NCBI GenBank assembly: GCA_038204465.1 | Contig: JBBRCX010000066.1 | Span: 1-25,636, forward strand | Length of the DNA stretch: 25,636 nt | Reading direction: 5' to 3' | From: JBBRCX01 sp038204465 | Lineage (GTDB): Bacteria; Planctomycetota; Phycisphaerae; Tepidisphaerales; Tepidisphaeraceae | Part shown: positions 8,515 through 15,981 of the stretch, piece by piece | Layout of the letters: every line of letters starts with the position of its first letter | How positions within the stretch are numbered: position 1 is the stretch's first letter | The notes under the pieces: generated by a model | What the model was told of the DNA's origin: nothing | What the model saw: only the letters and a program-made list of their open reading frames with translations | Databases searched by the model: none | Program-made: the position numbers and the translations under genes

Positions 8515-10514
8515 AAGAGGACGCCGAACTTCAACAATACCGCGAGATGATGCCCCCTCCCGACCACTGGGAGGATGGGTTCGGCATCAAGGCGATGATC
8601 GGCGGCGTGTTCGTCGGCCTGATCATGACGCCGGCCAGCATGTACATGGGGCTGGTGCAGGGCGCCGACATCGGCGCCGCCGCCCAGTGGGTAACGGTGA
8701 TCCTGTTCATCGAAGTGGCGCGGCGGTCATTTACCCAGCTGAGCCGCCCGGAGATTTACGTCCTGTTCTACATGGCAGGCGCGAGCCTGGTTTCCGGCAG
8801 CGGGTTGCTGTGGAGCCAGTTCCTGGTGCAGAGCGAGTCGCTGCGCTCGGCGGGACTGGCGCAGCACATCCCGTCGTGGGTTGCGCCGCAGTCGCCGGAG
8901 GTGTTGGGGCAGCGGTCATTTTTCAATGCCGCCTGGGCGGTGCCGATCGGGCTGATGGTGCTGGCGATGGTCGTGCAGCGGCTGGACCATTTCGGGCTGG
9001 GGTACGTGATGTACCGGCTGACGAGCGACGTCGAGCGCCTGCCGTTCCCCATGGCGCCGGTCGGCGCCATGGGCATTACGGCGCTGGCGGATGCCTCCAG
9101 CGGGCAGCAGACCTGGCGCTGGCGGGTGTTCAGCTTCGGCGCCGTGCTGGGGATGGCGTTCGCGGTGGTCTACACCGCGCTGCCCGCGGTGACGGGCGCA
9201 TTCCTGCCCGCGCCGATCATGATTTTTCCGCTGCCGTTCAAAGACCTGACGCTCAATACGCAGGATTTCCTGCCGGCCGTCCCGGTCATGCTCAGCTTCA
9301 ACATCGGTCTGCTGCTGGTGGGCATGGTGCTGCCTTATTCCGCGATGATCGGTGGCTTGATCGGGCTGGTGGTCACGATGATCGCCAACCCACTTCTGCA
9401 TAAGTATGGGATCCTGAACAAGTGGGCGCCGGGCGTCGATGCGCTGCGAACGATCAACGCCAACTACCTCGACTTCTATCTTTCCTGGGGACTGGGGCTC
9501 ACCGCGGCGATCGCGATCATCGGGTTCTGGAGCGTCTTTCGCTCGCTGGCGGTGCGGAAGAAATCACTCGACCAGACCGCGTCCGCAAAAGTCGACTGGA
9601 GCGCGCTGTTCCGACCGCCCGCGGGGCGCGGCGACATCTCCATCTGGATCGCCGTCGCGATTTATGTCTTTTCCACGACCGTGACGATCTCGACCGCGTA
9701 CTTCCTTTTGCAGTCGGCGCACAAGGCGAATCCGCTCAACAGCGCCGTCTCGCCGCTGTTGATCGGGATCCTCATCTTTTACGGATTCGTTTACACGCCG
9801 ATCCTGAGCTACGTCTCGGCCCGGATGGAGGGGATCGTGGGGATGAGCGTGACCATCCCGTATGTGCGCGAGGCGACTTTCATTCTCACCGGCTACAAGG
9901 GCGCCGCCATCTGGTTTGCGCCGTTTCCGCTCTACAACTATGGCGAGCAGACGCGCTACTTCCGCACCACCGAGCTGACCGGAACCAAGATCTGGTCGAT
10001 GGTGAAGGCGGAGGCATTTATCCTGCCGATCGTCCTGATCGCGACGATCCTGTTCAGCCAGTTCATCTGGCGGATCGCGCCGATTCCAAGCTCCGCATTC
10101 CCCTATGCCCAGCAGTTCTGGGAATTCAATGCATACCGGTCAGCCATCATCATCGGCAGCACGATGCCCGGCGGCGAGCACGGTGCATTCTTCGAGGCGT
10201 TCAAGCCGCTCTATATCTGCATCGGGCTGGGGGTGGCGCTGGTGCTGTACGGCGGGCTGTCCGCGTTTGGGATGCCGGTCTTCCTGTTCTATGGGATCGT
10301 GCGCGGGTTGGACCAGAGCACGCCGGCGGACATTGTTCCGCAGTTCGTCGGCGCCTTGCTGGGCAAGCACTATTTCGAGAAGAAGTTCGGGAACAACTGG
10401 AAGCAATACATCGTCGTCTTCGCCGCCGGGTTCGGATGCGGCATGGGGTTGGTGATGATGCTGAGCCTCGGTCTGGTATTCATGAGTAAAGCGGTCTTCC
10501 AATCCACCTTCTGA
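8511..10514 (+). CDS. OPT-like multipass membrane protein (DUF6785-type)
   Basis: A 667-residue protein of about a dozen or more hydrophobic segments. It begins with a short hydrophilic stretch (PPPDHWEDGFGIKAM) and continues directly into the membrane at about residue 25. The segment VERLPFPMAPVGAMG (about 176-190) resembles the LPFP-containing loop of oligopeptide transporter (OPT) family proteins. I recall such proteins as DUF6785/DUF6784 members in planctomycetes, but the exact family label is from memory. The start codon overlaps the stop of the previous gene as ATGA, there is no ribosome binding site, and the ATG itself lies in the repeat arm; an in-frame ATG at 8547 is an alternative. 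Its place in the locus suggests a role with the ABC permeases. The substrate is unknown. Confidence 0.7.
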   Translation: MKEDAELQQYREMMPPPDHWEDGFGIKAMIGGVFVGLIMTPASMYMGLVQGADIGAAAQWVTVILFIEVARRSFTQLSRPEIYVLFYMAGASLVSGSGLLWSQFLVQSESLRSAGLAQHIPSWVAPQSPEVLGQRSFFNAAWAVPIGLMVLAMVVQRLDHFGLGYVMYRLTSDVERLPFPMAPVGAMGITALADASSGQQTWRWRVFSFGAVLGMAFAVVYTALPAVTGAFLPAPIMIFPLPFKDLTLNTQDFLPAVPVMLSFNIGLLLVGMVLPYSAMIGGLIGLVVTMIANPLLHKYGILNKWAPGVDALRTINANYLDFYLSWGLGLTAAIAIIGFWSVFRSLAVRKKSLDQTASAKVDWSALFRPPAGRGDISIWIAVAIYVFSTTVTISTAYFLLQSAHKANPLNSAVSPLLIGILIFYGFVYTPILSYVSARMEGIVGMSVTIPYVREATFILTGYKGAAIWFAPFPLYNYGEQTRYFRTTELTGTKIWSMVKAEAFILPIVLIATILFSQFIWRIAPIPSSAFPYAQQFWEFNAYRSAIIIGSTMPGGEHGAFFEAFKPLYICIGLGVALVLYGGLSAFGMPVFLFYGIVRGLDQSTPADIVPQFVGALLGKHYFEKKFGNNWKQYIVVFAAGFGCGMGLVMMLSLGLVFMSKAVFQSTF

Positions 10515-10566
10515 CGTGGCGCTGCGCGCGAAGGGGTCACCACGAAGGTCGCACCAACGCCTCGCG

Positions 10567-10597
10567 CCGCCGGTTTAGCCGTCGCGCCCACGCGACG
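10567..10597. repeat. 31-bp interspersed repeat, copy 1 (REP-like palindrome)
   Basis: These 31 bases recur exactly at 13205-13235. They contain the hairpin CGTCGCG, loop CCCA, CGCGACG (10580-10597) preceded by CCGGTTTAGC. Both copies lie in gaps of the same operon-like locus. Confidence 0.8.
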
Positions 10598-10637
10598 CAT
10601 TGCGAGCTTTGTATGATCCGCGCCGCGGACCGTCCCT

Positions 10638-11615
10638 ATGCCCAACTCAAAGAGCCTTGCCTCCGCCCCCCGAATCCCTGCGAACTTTTTCGCGTGGCAG
10701 GGCTGGCGCCTCGACCTTCCCCCGCGGTGGAATCCCGTCAAGCTCGAAGGCGATCACGACAAGGGCTTCGCGCTCTTCGCAGACCTGGTGCGTCCGCGCC
10801 TCGGGATCCGCTGGAACAAACAGCGTCGCGGCCGCCTCAAGCTCGACGCCTGGATTGGGCGCGTGCTGCGCGACGAGGTGGGGCGGCTAGCGGCCGAAGA
10901 GGCCAAGCCGCTCCCGATGCCCGACGACATCTGGCAAGGCTCTACCCTCTACACTGAGCCGCAACCGCCCGGGCGCGACGTCTGGATCGGCTACAGCCGG
11001 AAATCCGATCGTCTCGTCCAGCTGATCTATCACGCGCACCGCCGCGAGCGCCTGCTGGCCGACACCATCCTGCCGACGCTGGTCGATCTTCCTCAAGACC
11101 AGCCCATGCCCTGGTCGGTGTTCGAGTTGAGCTGCATCATCCCACCCGGCTTCCGCCTGCACACGCACCGCCTCAACGCCGGTGATTTGTCCCTGACGTT
11201 TCTTCAAAGGCGTCGCGGCGCACCGCGGCAGGTGAGCGTGCGGCAAGTGGCCGTCGCCGAGTTGGCGCTGAAGCGCATGCCGATCGAGAAGTGGCTCGAT
11301 GATCAGCAGCGCGGCAGCCGCAAGTTCTACAGCCGGGCAAGAAAGACAACGCCGCTCGAGCTCGCGCTCGGAGAGCGCGAGCTCGCCGGAATCTCCCGGC
11401 TGCTCAAGCGGCGCTGGCGCTTCTTCTTCATGTTCCGACTCCCGAGCCGGTTCATCACGTGGGCCCTGCACGACGAAGCACGGGACCGCCTGGTCTTTGT
11501 GGAGGGTTCAGACGAGCAATTGGTGCGCGACGTCGCCGCGTCGGTCGGCCATGCCGCCGGCGTTTCCGCCGACGCCGACAGGGCGTTAGACAACGAAGGC
11601 GCTGATTCGGAGTAG
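10638..11615 (+). CDS. Soluble protein of unknown family in ABC locus
   Basis: A 325-residue protein with no signal peptide or membrane segment, so probably cytoplasmic. I do not recognise the family. The N-terminus has a W-Q-G-W-R-L-D-L-P-P-R-W-N-P-V core (about 19-33), which reads like a beta-rich domain that begins with aromatic strands. The middle part carries the VFELSCIIPPGFRLHTHRLNAGD segment (about 157-179). The C-terminal half is strongly basic (RRRGAPRQ, LLKRRWRFFFMFRLPSR) and ends with an acidic tail. The ATG at 10638 has only a weak ribosome binding site. It lies between the OPT-like gene and the pqqD-like gene, 78 bases before the latter. Its basic patch could bind membrane phospholipid or nucleic acid, but this is only inference. 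Confidence 0.7.
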   Translation: MPNSKSLASAPRIPANFFAWQGWRLDLPPRWNPVKLEGDHDKGFALFADLVRPRLGIRWNKQRRGRLKLDAWIGRVLRDEVGRLAAEEAKPLPMPDDIWQGSTLYTEPQPPGRDVWIGYSRKSDRLVQLIYHAHRRERLLADTILPTLVDLPQDQPMPWSVFELSCIIPPGFRLHTHRLNAGDLSLTFLQRRRGAPRQVSVRQVAVAELALKRMPIEKWLDDQQRGSRKFYSRARKTTPLELALGERELAGISRLLKRRWRFFFMFRLPSRFITWALHDEARDRLVFVEGSDEQLVRDVAASVGHAAGVSADADRALDNEGADSE

Positions 11616-11693
11616 CACAAGGGTTCCCCTGCGTCCTGGCAGCACAAGCCGCGCGAGTATGAAGCGCAAGCCATGCCGCACTATGATTAGTCG

Positions 11694-12098
11694 ATGCTCT
11701 TTCCGAAGAAAAAGCCGCTGCTGACCCCTCAGCAGTCGCTGGCGGCCAAGCCGCTGCGCCTCGTGACCAGCGAGATGCAGATGACCGAGAGCGGCGGGGG
11801 GCGGTTGAAGGTGCCGCTCCATCAGACGCGCTGGACCGGCTGGCTCTTCCGGATGCCGGATGGCGCGACCAAAACATTCGAGTTCGACGCCATGGGCATC
11901 CTCGTCTGGGAACAATGCGATGGAAAAACCAGCGTCCAGCAGATCATCCGGAGGATCGCCAAACGCTATAATCTGAGCCTGCGCGAAGCCGAAGTTTCAA
12001 CCCGCCAGTTTCTCCAGATGCTCGCGCGCAAGGGCCTGGTGGGGATGTCGATCAAGAGTGAGCCGCGCGAGGCCGCGGGTTCGCGGGAAGCGGTCTGA
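11694..12098 (+). CDS. PqqD-like (RRE-fold) protein
   Basis: A 134-residue protein in which residues about 45-120 match the PqqD family: a beta-hairpin (TGWLFRMPDGATKTFEFDAMG), then ILVWEQCDGKTSVQQII and a helix-turn-helix-like segment ending in QFLQMLARKGLVG. In PQQ synthesis PqqD binds the PqqA precursor peptide and presents it to the radical SAM enzyme PqqE; the same fold serves as the RiPP recognition element in many peptide pathways. No radical SAM gene or clear precursor peptide is nearby, so here it may recognise a peptide or a segment of the neighbouring transporter. It is 17 bases upstream of the second permease and probably co-transcribed. No clear ribosome binding site is seen before the ATG. 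Confidence 0.8.
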   Translation: MLFPKKKPLLTPQQSLAAKPLRLVTSEMQMTESGGGRLKVPLHQTRWTGWLFRMPDGATKTFEFDAMGILVWEQCDGKTSVQQIIRRIAKRYNLSLREAEVSTRQFLQMLARKGLVGMSIKSEPREAAGSREAV

Positions 12099-12115
12099 CG
12101 GATACGGAACAACGC

Positions 12116-13108
12116 ATGACAAGTGTGCCAGCCTCCCACCCCAGACCGCTCGGCGTCCAACGGCAGATCTCATTGCCCTTGATCAAGGCCCTGGAGATTT
12201 CCTACAAGAACATCCGCATGCGCCTGAGCCGCAGCCTGCTCGTCACCAGCGGCATCGTGCTGGCCCTGGCCTTCCTCATGTCCATCCTCACCTCCGACGC
12301 GCTGACCAACGGCATGCGCTCCTGGGTGGCCGCCGCCCCCTCCAGTCCGCGAATGAAAGAGCTCGAACGGCGCCGCGATGCGCTCGATGCGCAGCGCAAG
12401 CCCATCGAAGCCGAGCTTCACGCCGCCCCCCACGCCGCCGGGTCGGGGAAGTTCGACGCCAAGGCGCATTTCAAGCTGGATCTGGCCGAGTTGCAGAAGC
12501 AGACCGGCCCGCTGCCGATGGTGCCGGCCGAATTAGAGGCAGCCCTGGGTAACTGTCCGGATCTCGTGCCCAGGTTTGACGAATGGGTGCGCATCAGCCG
12601 CGAATTGGAAGACGCTCAGCAAAAGATCAAGGCGCCGCAGGTCCTTTCGGCGAAGATGCAGGCCAACGGCGTCCCGACGACGCCTCAGGAGATCGAAAGC
12701 AACCGCATCCAGACCCGATGGCTTCTGTCGCTGGCGTTGCTCGTCGCGTTCGTCGGCATTCTCAACGCGATGCTGATGAGCGTCACCGAGCGCTTCCGCG
12801 AGATCGGGACGATGAAGTGCCTGGGCGCCCTCGACGGATTCATCGTCAAGCTCTTTCTGCTCGAGAGCCTCTACCAGGGGCTGGTCGGAACGGTGCTGGG
12901 AGTGCTCTGCGGCTGGCTGCTCAGCCTCCTGGCGACCTGGACCTCCTATGGCGAATTCACCTGGAAGGCCAACGCCGGGCGCTCGATCGGAATGGCAGCG
13001 CTGCTCTGTCTTCTGGTCGGTGTCGGGTTGACCGTCGCCGCCGCGGTCTATCCCGCCTGGCAGGCCGCCCGCATGCAGCCCATCGATGCCATGCGGGTCG
13101 AGGCATGA
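12116..13108 (+). CDS. Small FtsX/MacB-type ABC transporter permease
   Basis: A 330-residue permease with one membrane segment near 41-58, an extracytoplasmic region of about 145 residues, and three C-terminal segments near 203-222, 243-275 and 292-317. The cytoplasmic loop SVTERFREIGTMKCLGA is the coupling element typical of FtsX, LolC/E and MacB permeases. The external region is shorter than a full MacB periplasmic core and contains heptad-like charged helices (KELERRRDALDAQRK, ISRELEDAQQKIK), suggesting a helical hairpin as in MacB's stalk. This permease would pair with the giant permease at 2732 or with itself, and with the ATPase at 13274. It overlaps no neighbour, and a 165-base gap containing a repeat separates it from the ATPase gene. 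Confidence 0.88.
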   Translation: MTSVPASHPRPLGVQRQISLPLIKALEISYKNIRMRLSRSLLVTSGIVLALAFLMSILTSDALTNGMRSWVAAAPSSPRMKELERRRDALDAQRKPIEAELHAAPHAAGSGKFDAKAHFKLDLAELQKQTGPLPMVPAELEAALGNCPDLVPRFDEWVRISRELEDAQQKIKAPQVLSAKMQANGVPTTPQEIESNRIQTRWLLSLALLVAFVGILNAMLMSVTERFREIGTMKCLGALDGFIVKLFLLESLYQGLVGTVLGVLCGWLLSLLATWTSYGEFTWKANAGRSIGMAALLCLLVGVGLTVAAAVYPAWQAARMQPIDAMRVEA

Positions 13109-13204
13109 GCGACTCTGCCTTGCAACCCGATCACTCGCATGGAAGATCGAGCTTTGCGCCGGTTGATGGAATCAGATGGATGGTGTCCGGGAATGTCGCT
13201 TCAT

Positions 13205-13235
13205 CCGCCGGTTTAGCCGTCGCGCCCACGCGACG
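13205..13235. repeat. 31-bp interspersed repeat, copy 2 (REP-like palindrome)
   Basis: Exact second copy of the segment at 10567-10597, in the gap between the small permease and the ATPase. The hairpin stem is 13218-13224 with 13229-13235. Confidence 0.8.
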
Positions 13236-13273
13236 TTTCGATTGATCGGTTAAGACTGCCTTCGGAGTGTTTC

Positions 13274-14146
13274 ATGACCCAGGAGATGACCGACTCGACT
13301 TCGACGCCCCCACCCGACGACAACGGCGCGGGCGCTAACAATGGCGGCGGCGCCGCCGTCGCCACCGCGCCCGGCGACGGCAGCGGCGGACCGCTCTCGC
13401 TCTCGGAATACACGGTCCGCACCATCGACGTCAAACGCATGTACAAGATGGGGACCGAAGAGGTGCACGCGCTCAAGGGCGTCACGATCTCCGTCAACCG
13501 CGGCGAATACATCTCCATCATGGGCCCCTCCGGCTCCGGCAAGAGCACGCTCTTCAACATGATCGGAGGCCTCGACAAGCCCTCGGAGGGAAAGGTCTAC
13601 ATCGACGAGGTCGACATCGCGCAGCTCGACAGCTACGAGCTGGCGTGGATGCGCTGCCGCAAGATCGGATACATCTTCCAGACGTTCAATCTCATTCCGG
13701 TCATGACCGCGCTGGAGAACGTCATGCTCCCGATGATCTTTGCCGGCCTGAAGACCGCCGACGCGCAGGAGAAGGCCGCCGCCATCCTCAATCGCGTCGA
13801 GCTGGGCCACCGCCTGATGAACAAGCCCAGCGAGATGTCAGGCGGCCAGCAGCAGCGCGTCGCGATCGCCCGCGCCTTCGCCAACGACCCCGCGATCATC
13901 CTGGCCGACGAACCCACCGGCAACCTCGACCTGACCACCGGCACGCTCATCATCGAGCTTCTGCGCCAGCTCAACCGCGAGAGCGGCGTCACCATCATCA
14001 GCGCCACCCACGACCACAAGATGCTGAAAGTCTCCGACCGAATCATCTGGATCCGCGACGGCAAGGTCGACAAAATCCAGAAGCGCGAAGACGTCAAGAT
14101 CGAAGAAGGCAGCATCGAGGGCGCGGGCGGGCAGGAGCTGCACTAA
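13274..14146 (+). CDS. LolD/MacB-type ABC transporter ATP-binding protein
   Basis: A 290-residue ATPase with Walker A GPSGSGKST (84-92), Q-loop in IFQTFNLIPV, signature SGGQQQRVAIARA (from 189), Walker B IILADEPTG and the switch histidine in SATHDHKM. FQTFNLIP and the short SGGQQQR signature place it with the LolD/MacB/FtsE group, whose permeases are FtsX-like; this matches the two permeases upstream. The start ATG follows GGAG seven bases upstream. About 45 low-complexity residues (G/A/P/N-rich) precede the nucleotide-binding domain, which is unusual for the group. It is the only ATPase in the locus, so it probably energises a complex made from both permeases. Confidence 0.92.
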   Translation: MTQEMTDSTSTPPPDDNGAGANNGGGAAVATAPGDGSGGPLSLSEYTVRTIDVKRMYKMGTEEVHALKGVTISVNRGEYISIMGPSGSGKSTLFNMIGGLDKPSEGKVYIDEVDIAQLDSYELAWMRCRKIGYIFQTFNLIPVMTALENVMLPMIFAGLKTADAQEKAAAILNRVELGHRLMNKPSEMSGGQQQRVAIARAFANDPAIILADEPTGNLDLTTGTLIIELLRQLNRESGVTIISATHDHKMLKVSDRIIWIRDGKVDKIQKREDVKIEEGSIEGAGGQELH

Positions 14147-14152
14147 CCTCAG

Positions 14153-14190
14153 CGTTCGGTGAGCCTGCTCCTCTTGCTCGCGGCCGAACG
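14153..14190 (+). terminator. Possible terminator hairpin after the ABC locus
   Basis: CGTTCGG (14153-14159) pairs with CCGAACG (14184-14190), starting six bases after the ATPase stop. GAGC/GCTC inside the loop can extend the stem. There is no T run after it, so factor-independent termination is doubtful. Confidence 0.35.
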
Positions 14191-14283
14191 TTGGTGATCG
14201 GCTGATGGCGGAATCGGCAGCGGAAACCATCCGTGCGTCGCGGTCCGGATTTAATTAAGTTCAGAAGATCGCTTCGCTCTTGC

Positions 14284-14304
14284 GCATGGGCGGGACGCCC
14301 ATGC
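14284..14304. repeat. GC-rich palindrome (GGGCG family)
   Basis: A 9-bp stem GCATGGGCG with a GGA loop and its complement. It shares the core GGGCG/CGCCC with the palindrome at 23674-23693 and lies in the gap between convergent genes. Confidence 0.55.
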
Positions 14305-14375
14305 CACGTGAAGACGCGCGCGAACCGCGTCCAAGGGGATGATGATCGGCACGCGAATCGGGCGGCTGGGATGGT

Positions 14376-14995
14376 TCAGCGCCGGCGACCCGCCATCAGC
14401 GCCAGAAGACCAACGCCAAGGACGGCGCAGGTGCCCGGCTCCGGGACCGGCGTGGGGTTGTCGTAGCTCAACGAATCCAGGAAGGTGTCGGATGTGCCGG
14501 CGCCGAGGCCGGATTGGTCGAAGATGACCTTGCGGATTCCGGTGCCGGTGATGGAAATGGGACCGAACGAAACGGACAGGGCCGTCTGGGTGCCGATCAG
14601 GTTGTTGCTGATGTCGTAGGCGCGGAGGCGGATGCCGTCGGTGTCGCCGCCGCCGTCGCCGAAGACGGCGCTCACGGTGCCGTTCACGACGACCGGCGAT
14701 ACGCCATCGCTCATGTCAACGAACGTCACCTCGATCGGCGAGCCATAAAATGCGTAGTTCGCGAATGGGTTGGAGGTGGGGTCTGTGCCGTAGATGCCGG
14801 GAACGTTCACCCCGTTGTCGCCGAAGGTGACAAACGGCATCGTCGAGGAAAACGTCACGCCGTGGCTCAGCGCGAGTTGGTTGGTGATCGACGTGTACTG
14901 CGGCTGTTCCGTTCCGTCCACCGTGATCACGCCCCGAGCCACGCCCACGAACGCCAGGGCCGCACAACGCCGACGCAGAATGTAATCGCGCGCAT
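14376..14995 (-). CDS. PEP-CTERM sorting-domain protein, frameshifted near its signal peptide
   Basis: The body is an extracellular beta-rich domain ending in a PEP-CTERM tag: VPEPGT, a hydrophobic helix, and RRR at the very end, which exosortase systems use to anchor proteins at the surface. The best start is ATG at 14995, preceded by AAGAGGAGG. It opens MRAITFCVGV, a proper signal peptide start, but this frame stops at 14927 after 22 codons. The hydrophobic half of the signal (CAALAFVGVA) and the whole mature protein follow in the -1 frame, which remains open upstream to 15155 without a ribosome binding site. One missing base near 14965-14972 would join both parts. A TACAAT -10 box (15091-15096) lies upstream of 14995 and inside the longer open frame, which supports the shorter gene. 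The function of the body is unknown. Confidence 0.7.
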
Positions 14996-15090
14996 CGATC
15001 TCCTCCTCTTGCCGGATGCGGGAGCGCATCGCGGCTGGCTTTCGAAATGTCCGGTTCGTCCTGCTGAGATGCCCATCACCCGACGAGCGC

Positions 15091-15096
15091 ATTGTA
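15091..15096 (-). promoter_or_regulatory. -10 element upstream of PEP-CTERM gene
   Basis: On the minus strand TACAAT matches the -10 consensus in five of six positions, but no good -35 box lies at 16-18 bases. Start of transcription would be near 15084, leaving about 88 bases of leader before the ATG at 14995. Confidence 0.35.
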
Positions 15097-15154
15097 CCGA
15101 AACTTGCTTCCAAAATCGCCAACTGCCCGACGCGATAAGTGACAGCGCAAAGCA

Positions 15155-15181
15155 CGGCACCCGTCCTGGGGACGGGTGCCG
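15155..15181 (-). terminator. Strong hairpin downstream of cold-shock gene
   Basis: A perfect 12-bp stem, CGGCACCCGTCC (15155-15166) with its complement at 15170-15181 and a TGG loop, begins 23 bases after the cold-shock stop. On the minus strand it is followed by TGCTTTGCG, only a weak T tract. It may be a terminator or a REP-like palindrome. Confidence 0.5.
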
Positions 15182-15204
15182 GCGATTCGGATCGTTGAGG
15201 CGGG

Positions 15205-15420
15205 TTATTGGGCGGCCGTCGCCATGCGACGGACCAGCGTGGCTTTCATTCCTTTTGGGCCATCCTCGGCGTCGTACTCAACCGTTTCATTTTCCTGCAG
15301 CGTCTTGAATCCCTGGCCTTCGATCACCGAGTGGTGAACGAAGATGTCCTTGCCAGCCTCAGACGCGATAAACCCGAACCCCTTCTGGTCATTGAACCAC
15401 TTGACCTTGCCGGTGGCCAT
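15205..15420 (-). CDS. CspA-family cold-shock protein
   Basis: A 71-residue single cold-shock domain with RNP1 KGFGFI (13-18) and RNP2 DIFVHHS (25-31), opening MATGKVKWFND. These OB-fold proteins bind single-stranded RNA and DNA, melt mRNA structure and assist transcription or translation. The ATG at 15420 is preceded by AGGAG with eight bases of spacing; an upstream in-frame start at 15438 is less likely because it would overlap that site. It is probably a monocistronic gene with a long leader. Whether it is cold-induced or constitutive cannot be told from the sequence. Confidence 0.95.
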   Translation of the reverse strand: MATGKVKWFNDQKGFGFIASEAGKDIFVHHSVIEGQGFKTLQENETVEYDAEDGPKGMKATLVRRMATAAQ

Positions 15421-15981
15421 GGGAGCCACTCCTTTCAACAGACGTGTGCGAGATGGATTGTGTTAGATGCCCCTCTCGCGGAACTGCGGCACGAACACTC
15501 CCGTCGAGCCCTTCCCGAGCGGAATGCGCCCCTCGTGCCCAAGGGACGGCATTGATCGGAATCCAAGGATATCAAGTAGGTTATGGAACACAAAAAATTG
15601 CGGAGTTCATGCCACGCCCCTGCGGACCCGCCTTATCAGCAGGTTATCCACAATGGAGGTTATGGTGTTGTGCGGGCGAAACATCCCCTCACTCGCCTCG
15701 CGCCGCTCGCCAAGACCTCGATGGAGCACCCCCTCTTTATGCTACCGATCAACGGTACATTCGATGATAACTGTCCGAGAAGCCGTCACTTAGCTCAGAT
15801 CTCCGTTTCTCCACACGAGCGCCCCCTCCATTTCGAGCTATTCTGGACAGACCCGCCAGAGCGCAAAGTCTGCCTCATTCCACACCTGCGCTTGTCCACG
15901 AGTTATCCACATTGGGGCTGGCTTGCTTTACCAGCGCGCTCCCCACACACTATCGCCCCCTCGCAACCGACCGCTGACTGA
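15421..15981. other. 561-bp gene-free region with DnaA-box-like sites (possible origin)
   Basis: No convincing gene lies here; a 132-codon frame at 15583-15981 has atypical composition and no ribosome binding site. Two perfect DnaA boxes (TTATCCACA) lie on the plus strand at 15644-15652 and 15903-15911. Weaker ones are at 15807-15815 (TTCTCCACA) and 15892-15900 (TTGTCCACG), all in the same orientation. A 50-base stretch at 15561-15610 is only about 36% G+C in a much richer surrounding and could be an unwinding element. No dnaA, dnaN or gidA is in the window, so origin function is unproven. Confidence 0.45.
15566..15593 (-). promoter_or_regulatory. Weak promoter candidate for cold-shock gene
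   Basis: On the minus strand TTGTGT (15593-15588) and TATCCT (15571-15566) are 16 bases apart. Transcription from near 15559 would give a leader of about 139 bases, a length typical of cold-shock mRNAs. Both boxes are only four-of-six matches. Confidence 0.25.

Noticed and set aside
11659..11724. Possible 21-residue Cys/Arg-rich peptide just before the pqqD-like gene
   Set aside because: It was considered as a precursor peptide, but it has no ribosome binding site, no leader-like features and overlaps the pqqD-like start; probably chance.
15583..15981. 132-codon plus-strand frame upstream of lptB
   Set aside because: P/H/S-rich translation without a motif or ribosome binding site; it spans the DnaA-box region.
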